Source: Bimastos eiseni
Taxonomy: Eukaryota > Annelida > Clitellata > Crassiclitellata > Lumbricidae
Reading direction: 5' to 3'
DNA length: 64,000 bases
NCBI GenBank assembly: GCA_959347315.1
Contig: OY365806.1
Location: forward strand, 35,559,526 to 35,623,525
The notes beneath the pieces were generated by a model that worked only from the letters and a program-made list of their open reading frames with translations, was not told the origin of the DNA and ran no database searches. Made by a program: the position numbers and the translations under genes. Within the stretch, counting starts at the first letter, position 1. Each line of letters opens with the position of its first letter. Positions 1-9,600 of the stretch are shown here, piece by piece.

Positions 1-45
1 AGGCACATAATGATGGACCGTCGAGTTGTGCTACAACGATTTTCT

Positions 46-117
46 AACCGTTGATCATAGGATCACTATTCGTATATAGGACGTCTGGTCACACGGACAC
101 TGATCATAGGACTATTT
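46..117 (+). repeat. Left cluster of GATCATAGGAC-type motifs in the unit
   Basis: TGATCATAGG occurs at 52-61 and 101-110, with the related TATATAGGACGTCTGG at 74-89. The same words occur in the opposite orientation at 896-996, so the two clusters form an imperfect long-range inverted pair around about 780 bp of AT-rich sequence. The pair recurs in every array unit. Confidence 0.6.
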
Positions 118-895
118 ATCAAAGTTTAACAAACAATAAATGAGAGTTTAAAGTCAGTTAACGAAAAAATATAAGTTTTAATGACTGTTTTAACTGTTTT
201 TATTAATGAACACAGAATAAGTCAGTAAAATGAAATAAACATAAGTTCTTCGCCTACAAGTTATAAAATAGTAAGTTATAGGGCCTGCTATCTAAGTTGA
301 AATGAAGAATTAGCCCACGATGTCTCTTTTCAAACCAAATCAGTCTACAAGCTGAGCATTAATTTCGACAAATGCATACTATGGTCCGAATGTAGATCAA
401 CACGTGCGCTTGTTCGTATGTTGCAACAGCGCGAGCGACCTTTCTCGAATATACTTATGCTTATATGATAGGCCTATAATAGGCCAGAGCATCTGTGCTA
501 CAATGAAGTTGGTTAAATTGCTACTTTAATGATCATTTTAGTAAAATCTGGCTTGGAGCAGAGGTTCCCAAAGGCCAAAAAGCCACAATTTACCCATCAT
601 GTGGGACATGACTATCATGCCATGCTTGCCTCTGCTTGGTCACGTTAATTCTGTTGACTGCACCAGTCCTACCTGGCTTGTAACTCTATGGACTACGAAA
701 GGGTCAGTATCTATAATGTAATATACTTTCCTTAACTTTGACTATTTTACTTTATATTGATTATTGTTCAATGCGAGATAATCTGCTGACTACAAAGGTA
801 TTCTTTGACGGATTTGATTGGTAAAGCTATAATTTGACCTTTATTGACTGCACCTGTAAGCTGTAACTAGTAAATGGTCCATGCTACCAAACAAC

Positions 896-996
896 ATAAT
901 GATCAACAGTCCTGTAATCAATGGTCCTAATGATCATTGGTCCTTGCAGCCAAACGTCCTATGATCAATGGTCCTATGATTCTATGATCAATAGTC
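896..996 (-). repeat. Right cluster of GATCATAGGAC-type motifs (inverted)
   Basis: Six imperfect copies of a roughly 15-bp motif ATGATCAATGGTCCT are packed between 896 and 996 (GATCAACAGTCCT, ATCAATGGTCCT, GATCATTGGTCCT, AACGTCCT, GATCAATGGTCCT, GATCAATAGTCC). Read on the minus strand they give GGACCATTGATCATAGGACG, matching the left cluster at 46-117. Confidence 0.65.
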
Positions 997-1112
997 CGCT
1001 TACCGCTGCAACGTTGGCTGGAGAGTTTCATCTATGATTTGTAACATGTTCTTTTGACAGTGGACATTCGTCTGCAATGTATAGGATTGAAGAATATTGT
1101 TTTTTGCCTTTT

Positions 1113-1142
1113 TTAACATAATCTGTGATCAGATTATGTTAA
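1113..1142. repeat. Perfect 13-bp hairpin (copy-variable)
   Basis: TTAACATAATCTG (1113-1125), loop TGAT, CAGATTATGTTAA (1130-1142). The same hairpin is at 14432-14461, 21085-21114, 27738-27767, 34391-34420 and 41038-41067. In copies 2 and 8 the left arm is absent: 31 bases (7764-7794 and 47682-47712) stand where 17 bases stand in the other copies. Confidence 0.9.
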
Positions 1143-2309
1143 CGTAAACTCGTTGGAATATCTTCTTACTTTAAGTTGTGAAGCCATCCGAGCAAGTGAA
1201 CTGAGCGTGGCCCATTCAAAATTAGCAGAATATCATTGCAAAATATCTACCTACCATTTTTCGTTCAGGTCAATCAACCAATCAAAAATACTTGATGTTG
1301 CGCGCGCCTCTTCGAGATATCTACTCAGAGGCGCTCCCGGCCTAACCTTCGGCTGAAAAGGATAGTTTTAAGAGAGGCGTAAAATGAAGATGATGAGTTC
1401 TTAGGTAGGAGACGGAGCTCTATGGGAAGTCCAGTCCAGATGGCAGGTGTCCAGCATACGCCTAAAATAGCTAGAAACACGTCTCTGTATCATTGTAAAG
1501 ACTAGAAACTACGTGTTTAAATGACGATTTTTGACTCAGAGCACTAGGCCTATGCTGCTTCAAGAACAAGACAGTAGATGGTACTGACGCACGTAATATT
1601 ACAGCCAACAACCAACTAAGGACATGCATTAGACAGCTACATTAATTGTAACTAAAATGATCTTAACTCACTCGACACAAATGAACATGTCCGGAACAAT
1701 ACATTTGTCTCTTAAAGCAACATTCAGTAAGTTTGTAAATGGATGTGTTTTGCTTACCATTATCACAATTCAAACAAATCTATTCCTCGCACTTGGATAA
1801 AAATTGTTTTTCAGTCCAGCAAAATGGAAAAGGTCGACTTCCCTTATTGATGTCTTCGTCGCATTTCTTGTCTGGCGTCGTAGTATGCGTCGCCGTCACA
1901 TGAGTTTTCGGCGTCATTACTCAATGCTATTTAACATCTGATCGAATTGAGTGGACGTGGCATGCACTGTCATCCGTGCAGCCTTCGCGTGTAGCTGCAG
2001 CCGACAATTAAGGTAGGCGCATCGTACGATCTACAATTACCGACAGAGAATAATCAAGAAAAGCAGTTACAGTCCAAAACGGACATCAATTTCGTATAGC
2101 AGGATACACGATACTAAGAAAGAGTTTTTGTAAAAGACTAACATTTTGATGGCAATTTACAACATTTTAAATGTTTTTCAAAGGAAAAAAACTTATTAAG
2201 CCAGAAAATTAAGGGAACGAACAGAGCAGGCCCAATAATGTTATATAATTATAGTGTTACGCCACTAAACAAATTAATTCGTGTTTCGTCATAATAATAT
2301 AACAAATTG

Positions 2310-2331
2310 TCATAATTTGATTATGACGTCA
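2310..2331. promoter_or_regulatory. Small dyad with a CRE-like TGACGTCA site
   Basis: GTCATAAT-TTG-ATTATGAC is an 8-bp inverted repeat that runs directly into the palindrome TGACGTCA at 2324-2331, the consensus binding site of CREB/ATF bZIP factors. It sits immediately past the 3' end of the minus-strand 109-codon ORF and recurs in each unit and in the detached fragment. Function is not shown by sequence alone. Confidence 0.3.
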
Positions 2332-2658
2332 AATGGTTTCCATTGAGACAAACAGTTTCATTTCACAAGTTCTGCGAATATAATGCCTGCCTCGCCAGAC
2401 ACCCTTGTTGCCACGAGTTATTCCGTCTCTTATGAAATCAGTCGTTGATAGCTGCATTATCGAACTTCTCTGATTACCATTTGACTTATGTTCACGTAGC
2501 TGCCTTTGAAAGAAGGTTGTGATCTCATAAGACAAGCAGGATGATACAAGTTTATGCATGGCAACTCTGGCCACAATATAATTATGTACACAAGGAGTAC
2601 GATGCAATTGCACCGTCTGTTTTGCTGTCAGCCAATGAAAGATGACCAAGTATTCCAT
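2329..2658 (-). CDS. Unrecognised 109-codon ORF in the array unit
   Basis: Minus-strand ORF starting in a strong vertebrate-type context (CACACCATGGAA). The product would be basic, with no signal peptide, membrane segment or family I recognise. Identical-frame copies lie at 8996-9325, 15648-15977, 22301-22630, 28954-29283, 35607-35936, 42254-42583, 48915-49244 and, in the detached fragment, 50462-50791. Variation is minimal: a Phe/Ser difference near residue 75 (Ser in copies 2, 3, 8 and the fragment) and Met to Arg in the fragment. Because all copies are nearly identical DNA, survival of the frame is not evidence of selection. It is most likely a chance ORF, listed because it is the longest frame shared by every copy. 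Confidence 0.2.
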   Translation of the reverse strand: MEYLVIFHWLTAKQTVQLHRTPCVHNYIVARVAMHKLVSSCLSYEITTFFQRQLREHKSNGNQRSSIMQLSTTDFIRDGITRGNKGVWRGRHYIRRTCEMKLFVSMETI

Positions 2659-3207
2659 GGTGTGAATATTAGTGGGACGGATTCAGTTCGGTTCAATTTA
2701 CTTATCCCCGCCACTATTACGACCGTTGCACGGTGGTAGTGCCAGTCCTAAGCCTGGAGCATCATTAAGGGGAAGGCGACAATTAGTCATCATTCGCATG
2801 TCATATGACGAAGTGTCGGTACAAAGTAACGAACCATCAACCCTTACGCTGACTGCTTTCAACTAAAAACAACTCTTCTGTCCATATAATGCAATATTAT
2901 AGTATCGTGATGAAAATGTACATGTAGGCCAAGCAAATGGTGAGGAAAAGAATTGACAAATGCATTTATGCTCACAGTGTCTGGACCAAATTGCGTCGAT
3001 CTGGTAGAGCGACAACTGCCGACGTCGTTCGCAATCGTGCTGACGATGTCGACTGATTAGCGTCCCTCACTGATAGAAGGCGATGCACGTCCAGGTTCTC
3101 GAAAATTCTCGTCGGTTACATGGGCCATACATTGTCCACCGGACGCATTAAATGATAGGCATGATGCAGTTACATGAATATGGCCTACATGTACATGTGG
3201 GCAACAT

Positions 3208-3384
3208 GACGATGATGATGATGGTGATGATGACGGTGGTGGTGGTGGTGGTGATGACGATGATGATGGTGATGATGATGATGATGGTCGTGGTGTTGAT
3301 GGTGACGATGATGATGATTTTTATAATGAATATGATGATGATGATGATGATGAGGATGATGATGACGATAATGATGATGATGAC
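3208..3384 (+). repeat. (GAT)n microsatellite with GAC/GGT interruptions
   Basis: About 177 bp of GAT triplets interrupted by GAC, GGT and a TTTTTATAATGAATAT segment. It is present in every unit (starting near 9875, 16527, 23180, 29833, 36486 and 43133; shorter at 49792). Length varies: two triplets are missing in copies 6 and 7, and copy 8 is about half length. The Met-rich and His-rich frames that cross it are products of the triplet repeat, not genes. Confidence 0.95.
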
Positions 3385-3900
3385 GTTGTCGATTACAATT
3401 ACGTCTGCTCAGCATGTCCTTTACTTAGATGTTATCTGACTTCTTCTAAAAGCGTCTGAGTAAAAATTTATCATTATAATGTGCTATAGCCTCTGGTGAC
3501 CTTTTAAGTAGCCTACGAAGGCATTCTATGTTGCTACGGAACCAGTCAATAAAGTTTCAAATCCTCATTTTGCTTTCTTTGATAAGTGGCGTAAATCGAA
3601 TGTTATTAAATCTAAACGATAATAACTCTAGATCTAAAAAATTCTTTATACTATATTAGTAAAGCTCTTTAAGTATAGCTTAGAACAGCCAAAGAGCCTA
3701 GGATTAAAATACTATAGAACAAGAAAATGTTTCCATTGATTAGCGGCTCCAAACTTCTTTCGATCAGGACATAATCTTGGCACCTCACAGAAATATCCTT
3801 CGTGAGTTATCAACCGTCTCTTAGAACGCTAACAAATCGATACATTTTACACACGCGTGCGTTTGTCGCTTGGCCTTTACATGCGTTTGTTCTCGCGTGG

Positions 3901-4008
3901 GTCTGTTGATGGATTTATCGAGAGGTGCGCGCGTGTGTCTGTTGATCGGTTGATGAGGCAGTGTGCGCCTGTGTCTGTTGATCGGTTTATTGGCCGGTGC
4001 ACACATGG
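3901..4008 (+). repeat. 36-bp minisatellite, three copies
   Basis: Three consecutive 36-bp periods, each beginning GTCTGTTGAT, at 3901-3936, 3937-3972 and 3973-4008, with a degenerate fourth period upstream (about 3861-3900). As 36 is a multiple of three, a 12-residue periodicity appears in the crossing frames on both strands. Recurs at 10568-10675, 17220-17327, 23873-23980, 30526-30633, 37173-37280 and 43820-43927. Confidence 0.85.
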
Positions 4009-5639
4009 GTTTGTTTTAAAAGCTACGCTTAATTATAATAGAATATCTTCAATACTGTTGAAATATCAAGCTTAGAAATTCACAGGGTAGCACAATATTG
4101 ATTACTATTTTATAGCGTACAAACACAAGCAGACTATCTATTAATTAAGGTATAGGCCACCTATTAAGAATTTAGCCTTTTATGTTCAGTTCATATATGT
4201 TTATTAATTTAGAATATAGGCCTATCATGTTGTCCAATGTAGGCCAACGTTTAATGAAACCAAACAAAAACCTACAAAGTTGTAGCCTGCGCATTTGAAA
4301 TAATATATTTAATTTATATTTTTATTTTCAGTTATAATTTTAAAGAATATGTTTTAAATTTAGTCTAGAATATCAAAATAATTTGTCAAACAAGGCACAC
4401 CTATACAGTTAGAGCAATGCACAGATAGTTTTTCAAATATTTTGACGTTCGCAAAAATCTCTCATTTGCACAATACACTCTTGTGCTAAAGATGTTATAT
4501 GTCGACTCTTGAGTTGATGTGGTCCCGTTTTTCCTGACACAGCGTGGATCTTAAGCCGTGTTTCAGAATTGTCTTATCTTGACTCTCGTGTCCAGTCTAC
4601 AAATCTTATCTACCATTCGTGGCATCGGCTGCTGTTTAAATGTTAGGCCTGAATAATGTGGCGATATCTTGTTCGCCGCAATGAACCTGCTTTCCAGGCA
4701 TAGCTGAGCTCTTCTCTACCTTTAAGATTTCATGTAGGTTACTAGTGACTAGTTAAGTCGCAAGGCCGTTCCGATCAAAAACACTAGACTAATAATAGAT
4801 AACAATGATTAAATTATGCTACCGACTATTGTACACTTGAGTGCAGAGGCCGTTGGCAATAACGGTTTAAAATACACGTAGACCTAATTACTTTTGTGCT
4901 TACGTCAATGTGAATGGGTAAAAGTGCATCTAGAATGACAACTGGTGTCTCTGAGCCATTTGATATTAGCTGACTGGCAAACCATAAAATGCTCATGTAA
5001 TTGCGCCAGTAATGAAAACATGTGTGATTGTGTGCCCCCTCGAGCCCATAAGTTGTAGAAAGTGCAGAAGCACGTGCTTCGGTCAGTCATAAGGTGCGGG
5101 GGCCACTGAATACATTCCATAATTGCTCATAATTACTTTAAAGGCGAAGGAACAGTCAACCAATTCAACTGAGAAACCGATGAATAATTCAATATAGGCC
5201 TTCATCGTGGAGGTATGCCTAATGAATACATGCTATCTGCCAATCAGATCTCCCCGAAACATTTCAGTTGCCTGAGACTAGATGGGTGGCTGTAGCAGAT
5301 TATTGAACATTTTCGACAAGAAAACCATTTTTGCCTAACCTGAGTAATTTTTCACATTCTGCAAACTTTTAATGTTTTTTATTGAGTAATACACCTATAA
5401 ATCATGCCTATTTGCCTTTGCTACAACCTGCCCCGGCTTGGGGCAAATGAAACACTTTTGGTGCGCTCCTTTGAACATTCTTCAGTTTATAATCTTATGC
5501 ATTTAAAAAAATTAGCATGGTTAATATTAGTGCTAATGTTCATACAGTAGTGGATACTATCGCATTATGTTCAAGTACTGTGGTGAATGTGCAAACACTA
5601 AAAATGAAATAAAGTGTATCAACCATACCCGGTCTCCCC

Positions 5640-5775
5640 TATTTAGAAATTACAAATTACATGCAGAATGTAATTGAATCACGAAATACAAATTCTTTGA
5701 TTTAGGGCAGCAGATTACAAATTAACAATTACAATTGTTATTAAAATTCCGTATTTTCAATTAATCAATTAAGTT
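5640..5775. repeat. ATTACAAATTAC-rich AT tract
   Basis: Repeated short words AATTACAAATTACA, GATTACAAATTAACAATTACAATTG and TTTCAATTAATCAATTAAG, partly self-complementary. Probably a decayed simple repeat or MITE end. No terminal repeats or target duplication could be defined. Present in all full units. Confidence 0.4.
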
Positions 5776-6477
5776 ACTGCCGGAGCCATCCCTGGCCTCT
5801 GGTTATATTAGTTTGATAAGTTTAATAATGGTGATTATGTTATATCAGGTTAGTGACATGTAGGCCTAGGCTAAATGATGAATTACGCTTTAGGATACAG
5901 CACATACGTTGTCTCAGATGCAACTGGGCAGACTGACAAATCCTCTTCAGATGCAGCAAAGGAGATAATGATCGATTTAGGTAAAGTTTCAAATTGTCTG
6001 TAGGCCCAATAGTCGCTAAATACAAGGCTAGGAAAATCTGTAGTCTCTACATAGTATTCGCCTTTGTTTCACAAAAGTCTTACAAGGAATCGTATTCTCC
6101 GTTTGTTCAAGACAATGGCTAAATACTTAGATTAAACAGCTTGAATCCAACGACTATGCAAGTCTTGGCTTATTCAATAATTTAACCATATCACATGCTG
6201 ATATGGCAGGCAACTCTAGGCCGATAGGTAAGACTTAGCATTTGGTCTAAAGAATCTGAAGAACTAGGCCTACTTTAAACACAAGTGACCACGTGACTGA
6301 TGCAACAACAAGTTAAAAGTTAAAGGCTCAGCCTATAATAACACTGCAATGATATTGAGCGCTATTTGCAGCCTATAGATGTAGCCTAAGCGGTGGAAAA
6401 ATGTGGAAAATCTTTTAAGTAAAGTAAATGTAAACTAATGGGTATTTTGTAGGCGTTGTGCTCGTAAACTCGTCGGA

Positions 6478-6510
6478 CCTGGGCAGCATTTTGACGTCAT
6501 CTGCCCCAGG
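6478..6510. promoter_or_regulatory. CRE-like TGACGTCA centred in an imperfect dyad
   Basis: CCTGGGCAG (6478-6486) and CTGCCCCAGG (6501-6510) form imperfect inverted arms around TGACGTCA (6492-6499). The second perfect CRE palindrome of the unit. It could bind bZIP factors, but no transcript is evident nearby. Confidence 0.3.
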
Positions 6511-6653
6511 AAGGCTTGCCTCATTCTTCTTTGCACTCATTGGCAGCATCTTCACAACAATAAATCACCTCTGAAATTAAGACGATCGAAATCTGTTCAG
6601 ATCATCTGCAAAACCAGTCTGTTCTCTTGCTTGTTGTATGCATGCATTCATCA

Positions 6654-9600
6654 AGGCACATAATGATGGACCGTCGAGTTGTGCTACAACGATTTTCTAA
6701 CCGTTGATCATAGGATCACTATTCGTATATAGGACGTCTGGTCACACGGACACTGATCATAGGACTATTTATCAAAGTTTAACAAACAATAAATGAGAGT
6801 TTAAAGTCAGTTAACGAAAAAATATAAGTTTTAATGACTGTTTTAACTGTTTTTATTAATGAACACAGAATAAGTCAGTAAAATGAAATAAACATAAGTT
6901 CTTCGCCTACAAGTTATAAAATAGTAAGTTATAGGGCCTGCTATCTAAGTTGAAATGAAGAATTAGCCCACGATGTCTCCTTTCAAACCAAATCAGTCTA
7001 CAAGCTGAGCATTAATTTCGACAAATGCATACTATGGTCCGAATGTAGATCAACACGTGCGCTTGTTCGTATGTTGCAACAGCGCGAGCGACCTTTCTCG
7101 AATATACTTATGCTTATATGATAGGCCTATAATAGGCCAGAGCATCTGTGCTACAATGAAGTTGGTTAAATTGCTACTTTAATGATCATTTTAGTAAAAT
7201 CTGGCTTGGAGCAGAGGTTCCCAAAGGCCAAAAAGCCACAATTTACCCATCATGTGGGACATGACTATCATGCCATGCTTGCCTCTGCTTGGTCACGTTA
7301 ATTCTGTTGACTGCACCAGTCCTACCTGGCTTGTAACTCTATGGACTACGAAAGGGTCAGTATCTATAATGTAATATACTTTCCTTAACTTTGACTATTT
7401 TACTTTATATTGATTATTGTTCAATGCGAGATAATCTGCTGACTACAAAGGTATTCTTTGACGGATTTGATTGGTAAAGCTATAATTTGACCTTTATTGA
7501 CTGCACCTGTAAGCTGTAACTAGTAAATGGTCCATGCTACCAAACAACATAATGATCAACAGTCCTGTAATCAATGGTCCTAATGATCATTGGTCCTTGC
7601 AGCCAAACGTCCTATGATCAATGGTCCTATGATTCTATGATCAATAGTCCGCTTACCGCTGCAACGTTGGCTGGAGAGTTTCATCTATGATTTGTAACAT
7701 GTTCTTTTGACAGTGGACATTCGTCTGCAATGTATAGGATTGAAGAATATTGTTTTTTGCCTTAAAGTTATATTAGATGCTTTAAATGTCTGTGATCAGA
7801 TTATGTTAACGTAAACTCGTTGGAATATCTTCTTACTTTAAGTTGTGAAGCCATCCGAGCAAGTGAACTGAGCGTGGCCCATTCAAAATTAGCAGAATAT
7901 CATTGCAAAATATCTACCTACCATTTTTCGTTCAGGTCAATCAACCAATCAAAAATACTTGATGTTGCGCGCGCCTCTTCGAGATATCTACTCAGAGGCG
8001 CTCCCGGCCTAACCTTCGGCTGAAAAGGATAGTTTTAAGAGAGGCGTAAAATGAAGATGATGAGTTCTTAGGTAGGAGACGGAGCTCTATGGGAAGTCCA
8101 GTCCAGATGGCAGGTGTCCAGCATACGCCTAAAATAGCTAGAAACACGTCTCTGTATCATTGTAAAGACTAGAAACTACGTGTTTAAATGACGATTTTTG
8201 ACTCAGAGCACTAGGCCTATGCTGCTTCAAGAACAAGACAGTAGATGGTACTGACGCACGTAATATTACAGCCAACAACCAACTAAGGACATGCATTAGA
8301 CAGCTACATTAATTGTAACTAAAATGATCTTAACTCACTCGACACAAATGAACATGTCCGGAACAATACATTTGTCTCTTAAAGCAACATTCAGTAAGTT
8401 TGTAAATGGATGTGTTTTGCTTACCATTATCACAATTCAAACAAATCTATTCCTCGCACTTGGATAAAAATTGTTTTTCAGTCCAGCAAAATGGAAAAGG
8501 TCGACTTCCCTTATTGATGTCTTCGTCGCATTTCTTGTCTGGCGTCGTAGTATGCGTCGCCGTCACATGAGTTTTCGGCGTCATTACTCAATGCTATTTA
8601 ACATCTGATCGAATTGAGTGGACGTGGCATGCACTGTCATCCGTGCAGCCTTCGCGTGTAGCTGCAGCCGACAATTAAGGTAGGCGCATCGTACGATCTA
8701 CAATTACCGACAGAGAATAATCAAGAAAAGCAGTTACAGTCCAAAACGGACATCAATTTCGTATAGCAGGATACACGATACTAAGAAAGAGTTTTTGTAA
8801 AAGACTAACATTTTGATGGCAATTTACAACATTTTAAATGTTTTTCAAAGGAAAAAAACTTATTAAGCCAGAAAATTAAGGGAACGAACAGAGCAGGCCC
8901 AATAATGTTATATAATTATAGTGTTACGCCACTAAACAAATTAATTCGTGTTTCGTCATAATAATATAACAAATTGTCATAATTTGATTATGACGTCAAA
9001 TGGTTTCCATTGAGACAAACAGTTTCATTTCACAAGTTCTGCGAATATAATGCCTGCCTCGCCAGACACCCTTGTTGCCACGAGTTATTCCGTCTCTTAT
9101 GGAATCAGTCGTTGATAGCTGCATTATCGAACTTCTCTGATTACCATTTGACTTATGTTCACGTAGCTGCCTTTGAAAGAAGGTTGTGATCTCATAAGAC
9201 AAGCAGGATGATACAAGTTTATGCATGGCAACTCTGGCCACAATATAATTATGTACACAAGGAGTACGATGCAATTGCACCGTCTGTTTTGCTGTCAGCC
9301 AATGAAAGATGACCAAGTATTCCATGGTGTGAATATTAGTGGGACGGATTCAGTTCGGTTCAATTTACTTATCCCCGCCACTATTACGACCGTTGCACGG
9401 TGGTAGTGCCAGTCCTAAGCCTGGAGCATCATTAAGGGGAAGGCGACAATTAGTCATCATTCGCATGTCATATGACGAAGTGTCGGTACAAAGTAACGAA
9501 CCATCAACCCTTACGCTGACTGCTTTCAACTAAAAACAACTCTTCTGTCCATATAATGCAATATTATAGTATCGTGATGAAAATGTACATGTAGGCCAAG

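Larger units (their letters stand above)
1..6653 (+). repeat. Array unit copy 1 (6653 bp, reference copy)
   Basis: Used here as the reference for unit positions. Layout: paired inverted motif clusters (46-117 and 896-996), hairpin (1113-1142), a dyad and TGACGTCA site (2310-2331), minus-strand 109-codon ORF (2329-2658), (GAT)n block (3208-3384), 36-bp minisatellite (3901-4008), ATTACAAATTAC-rich stretch (5640-5775), second TGACGTCA inside a dyad (6478-6510). The stretches 118-895, 1143-2300, 2660-3200, 4009-5640 and 5776-6477 are AT-rich, closed by stops in all frames, and hold nothing I can name. Confidence 0.95.

Noticed and set aside
552..580. GCAGAGGTTCCCAAAGGCC as a hAT-type terminal repeat in the unit
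   Set aside because: No matching inverted terminus (TTTGGGAACC) or target duplication was found in the unit.
1153..1356. 67-codon frame present in all eight copies
   Set aside because: It starts at TTG, not ATG, has no recognisable domain, and conservation only reflects near-identical DNA. A CCAAT-like box near 1281 was not enough to call a promoter.
2937..3056. 39-codon ORF beginning MVRKRIDKCI in the unit
   Set aside because: Too short, no homology recognised, and not distinguishable from chance. A Met-started 45-codon minus-strand frame at 1780-1917 was rejected for the same reason.
3152..3439. Met-rich (plus) and His-rich (minus) ORFs repeated in each unit
   Set aside because: Both are direct translations of the (GAT)n microsatellite in different frames. 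Their lengths change with triplet number and there is no other coding signal.
3950..3990. Possible hammerhead ribozyme core (TTGATGAG)
   Set aside because: The conserved CTGATGAG is not met and no matching GAAA plus stems could be found. The word belongs to the 36-bp minisatellite.
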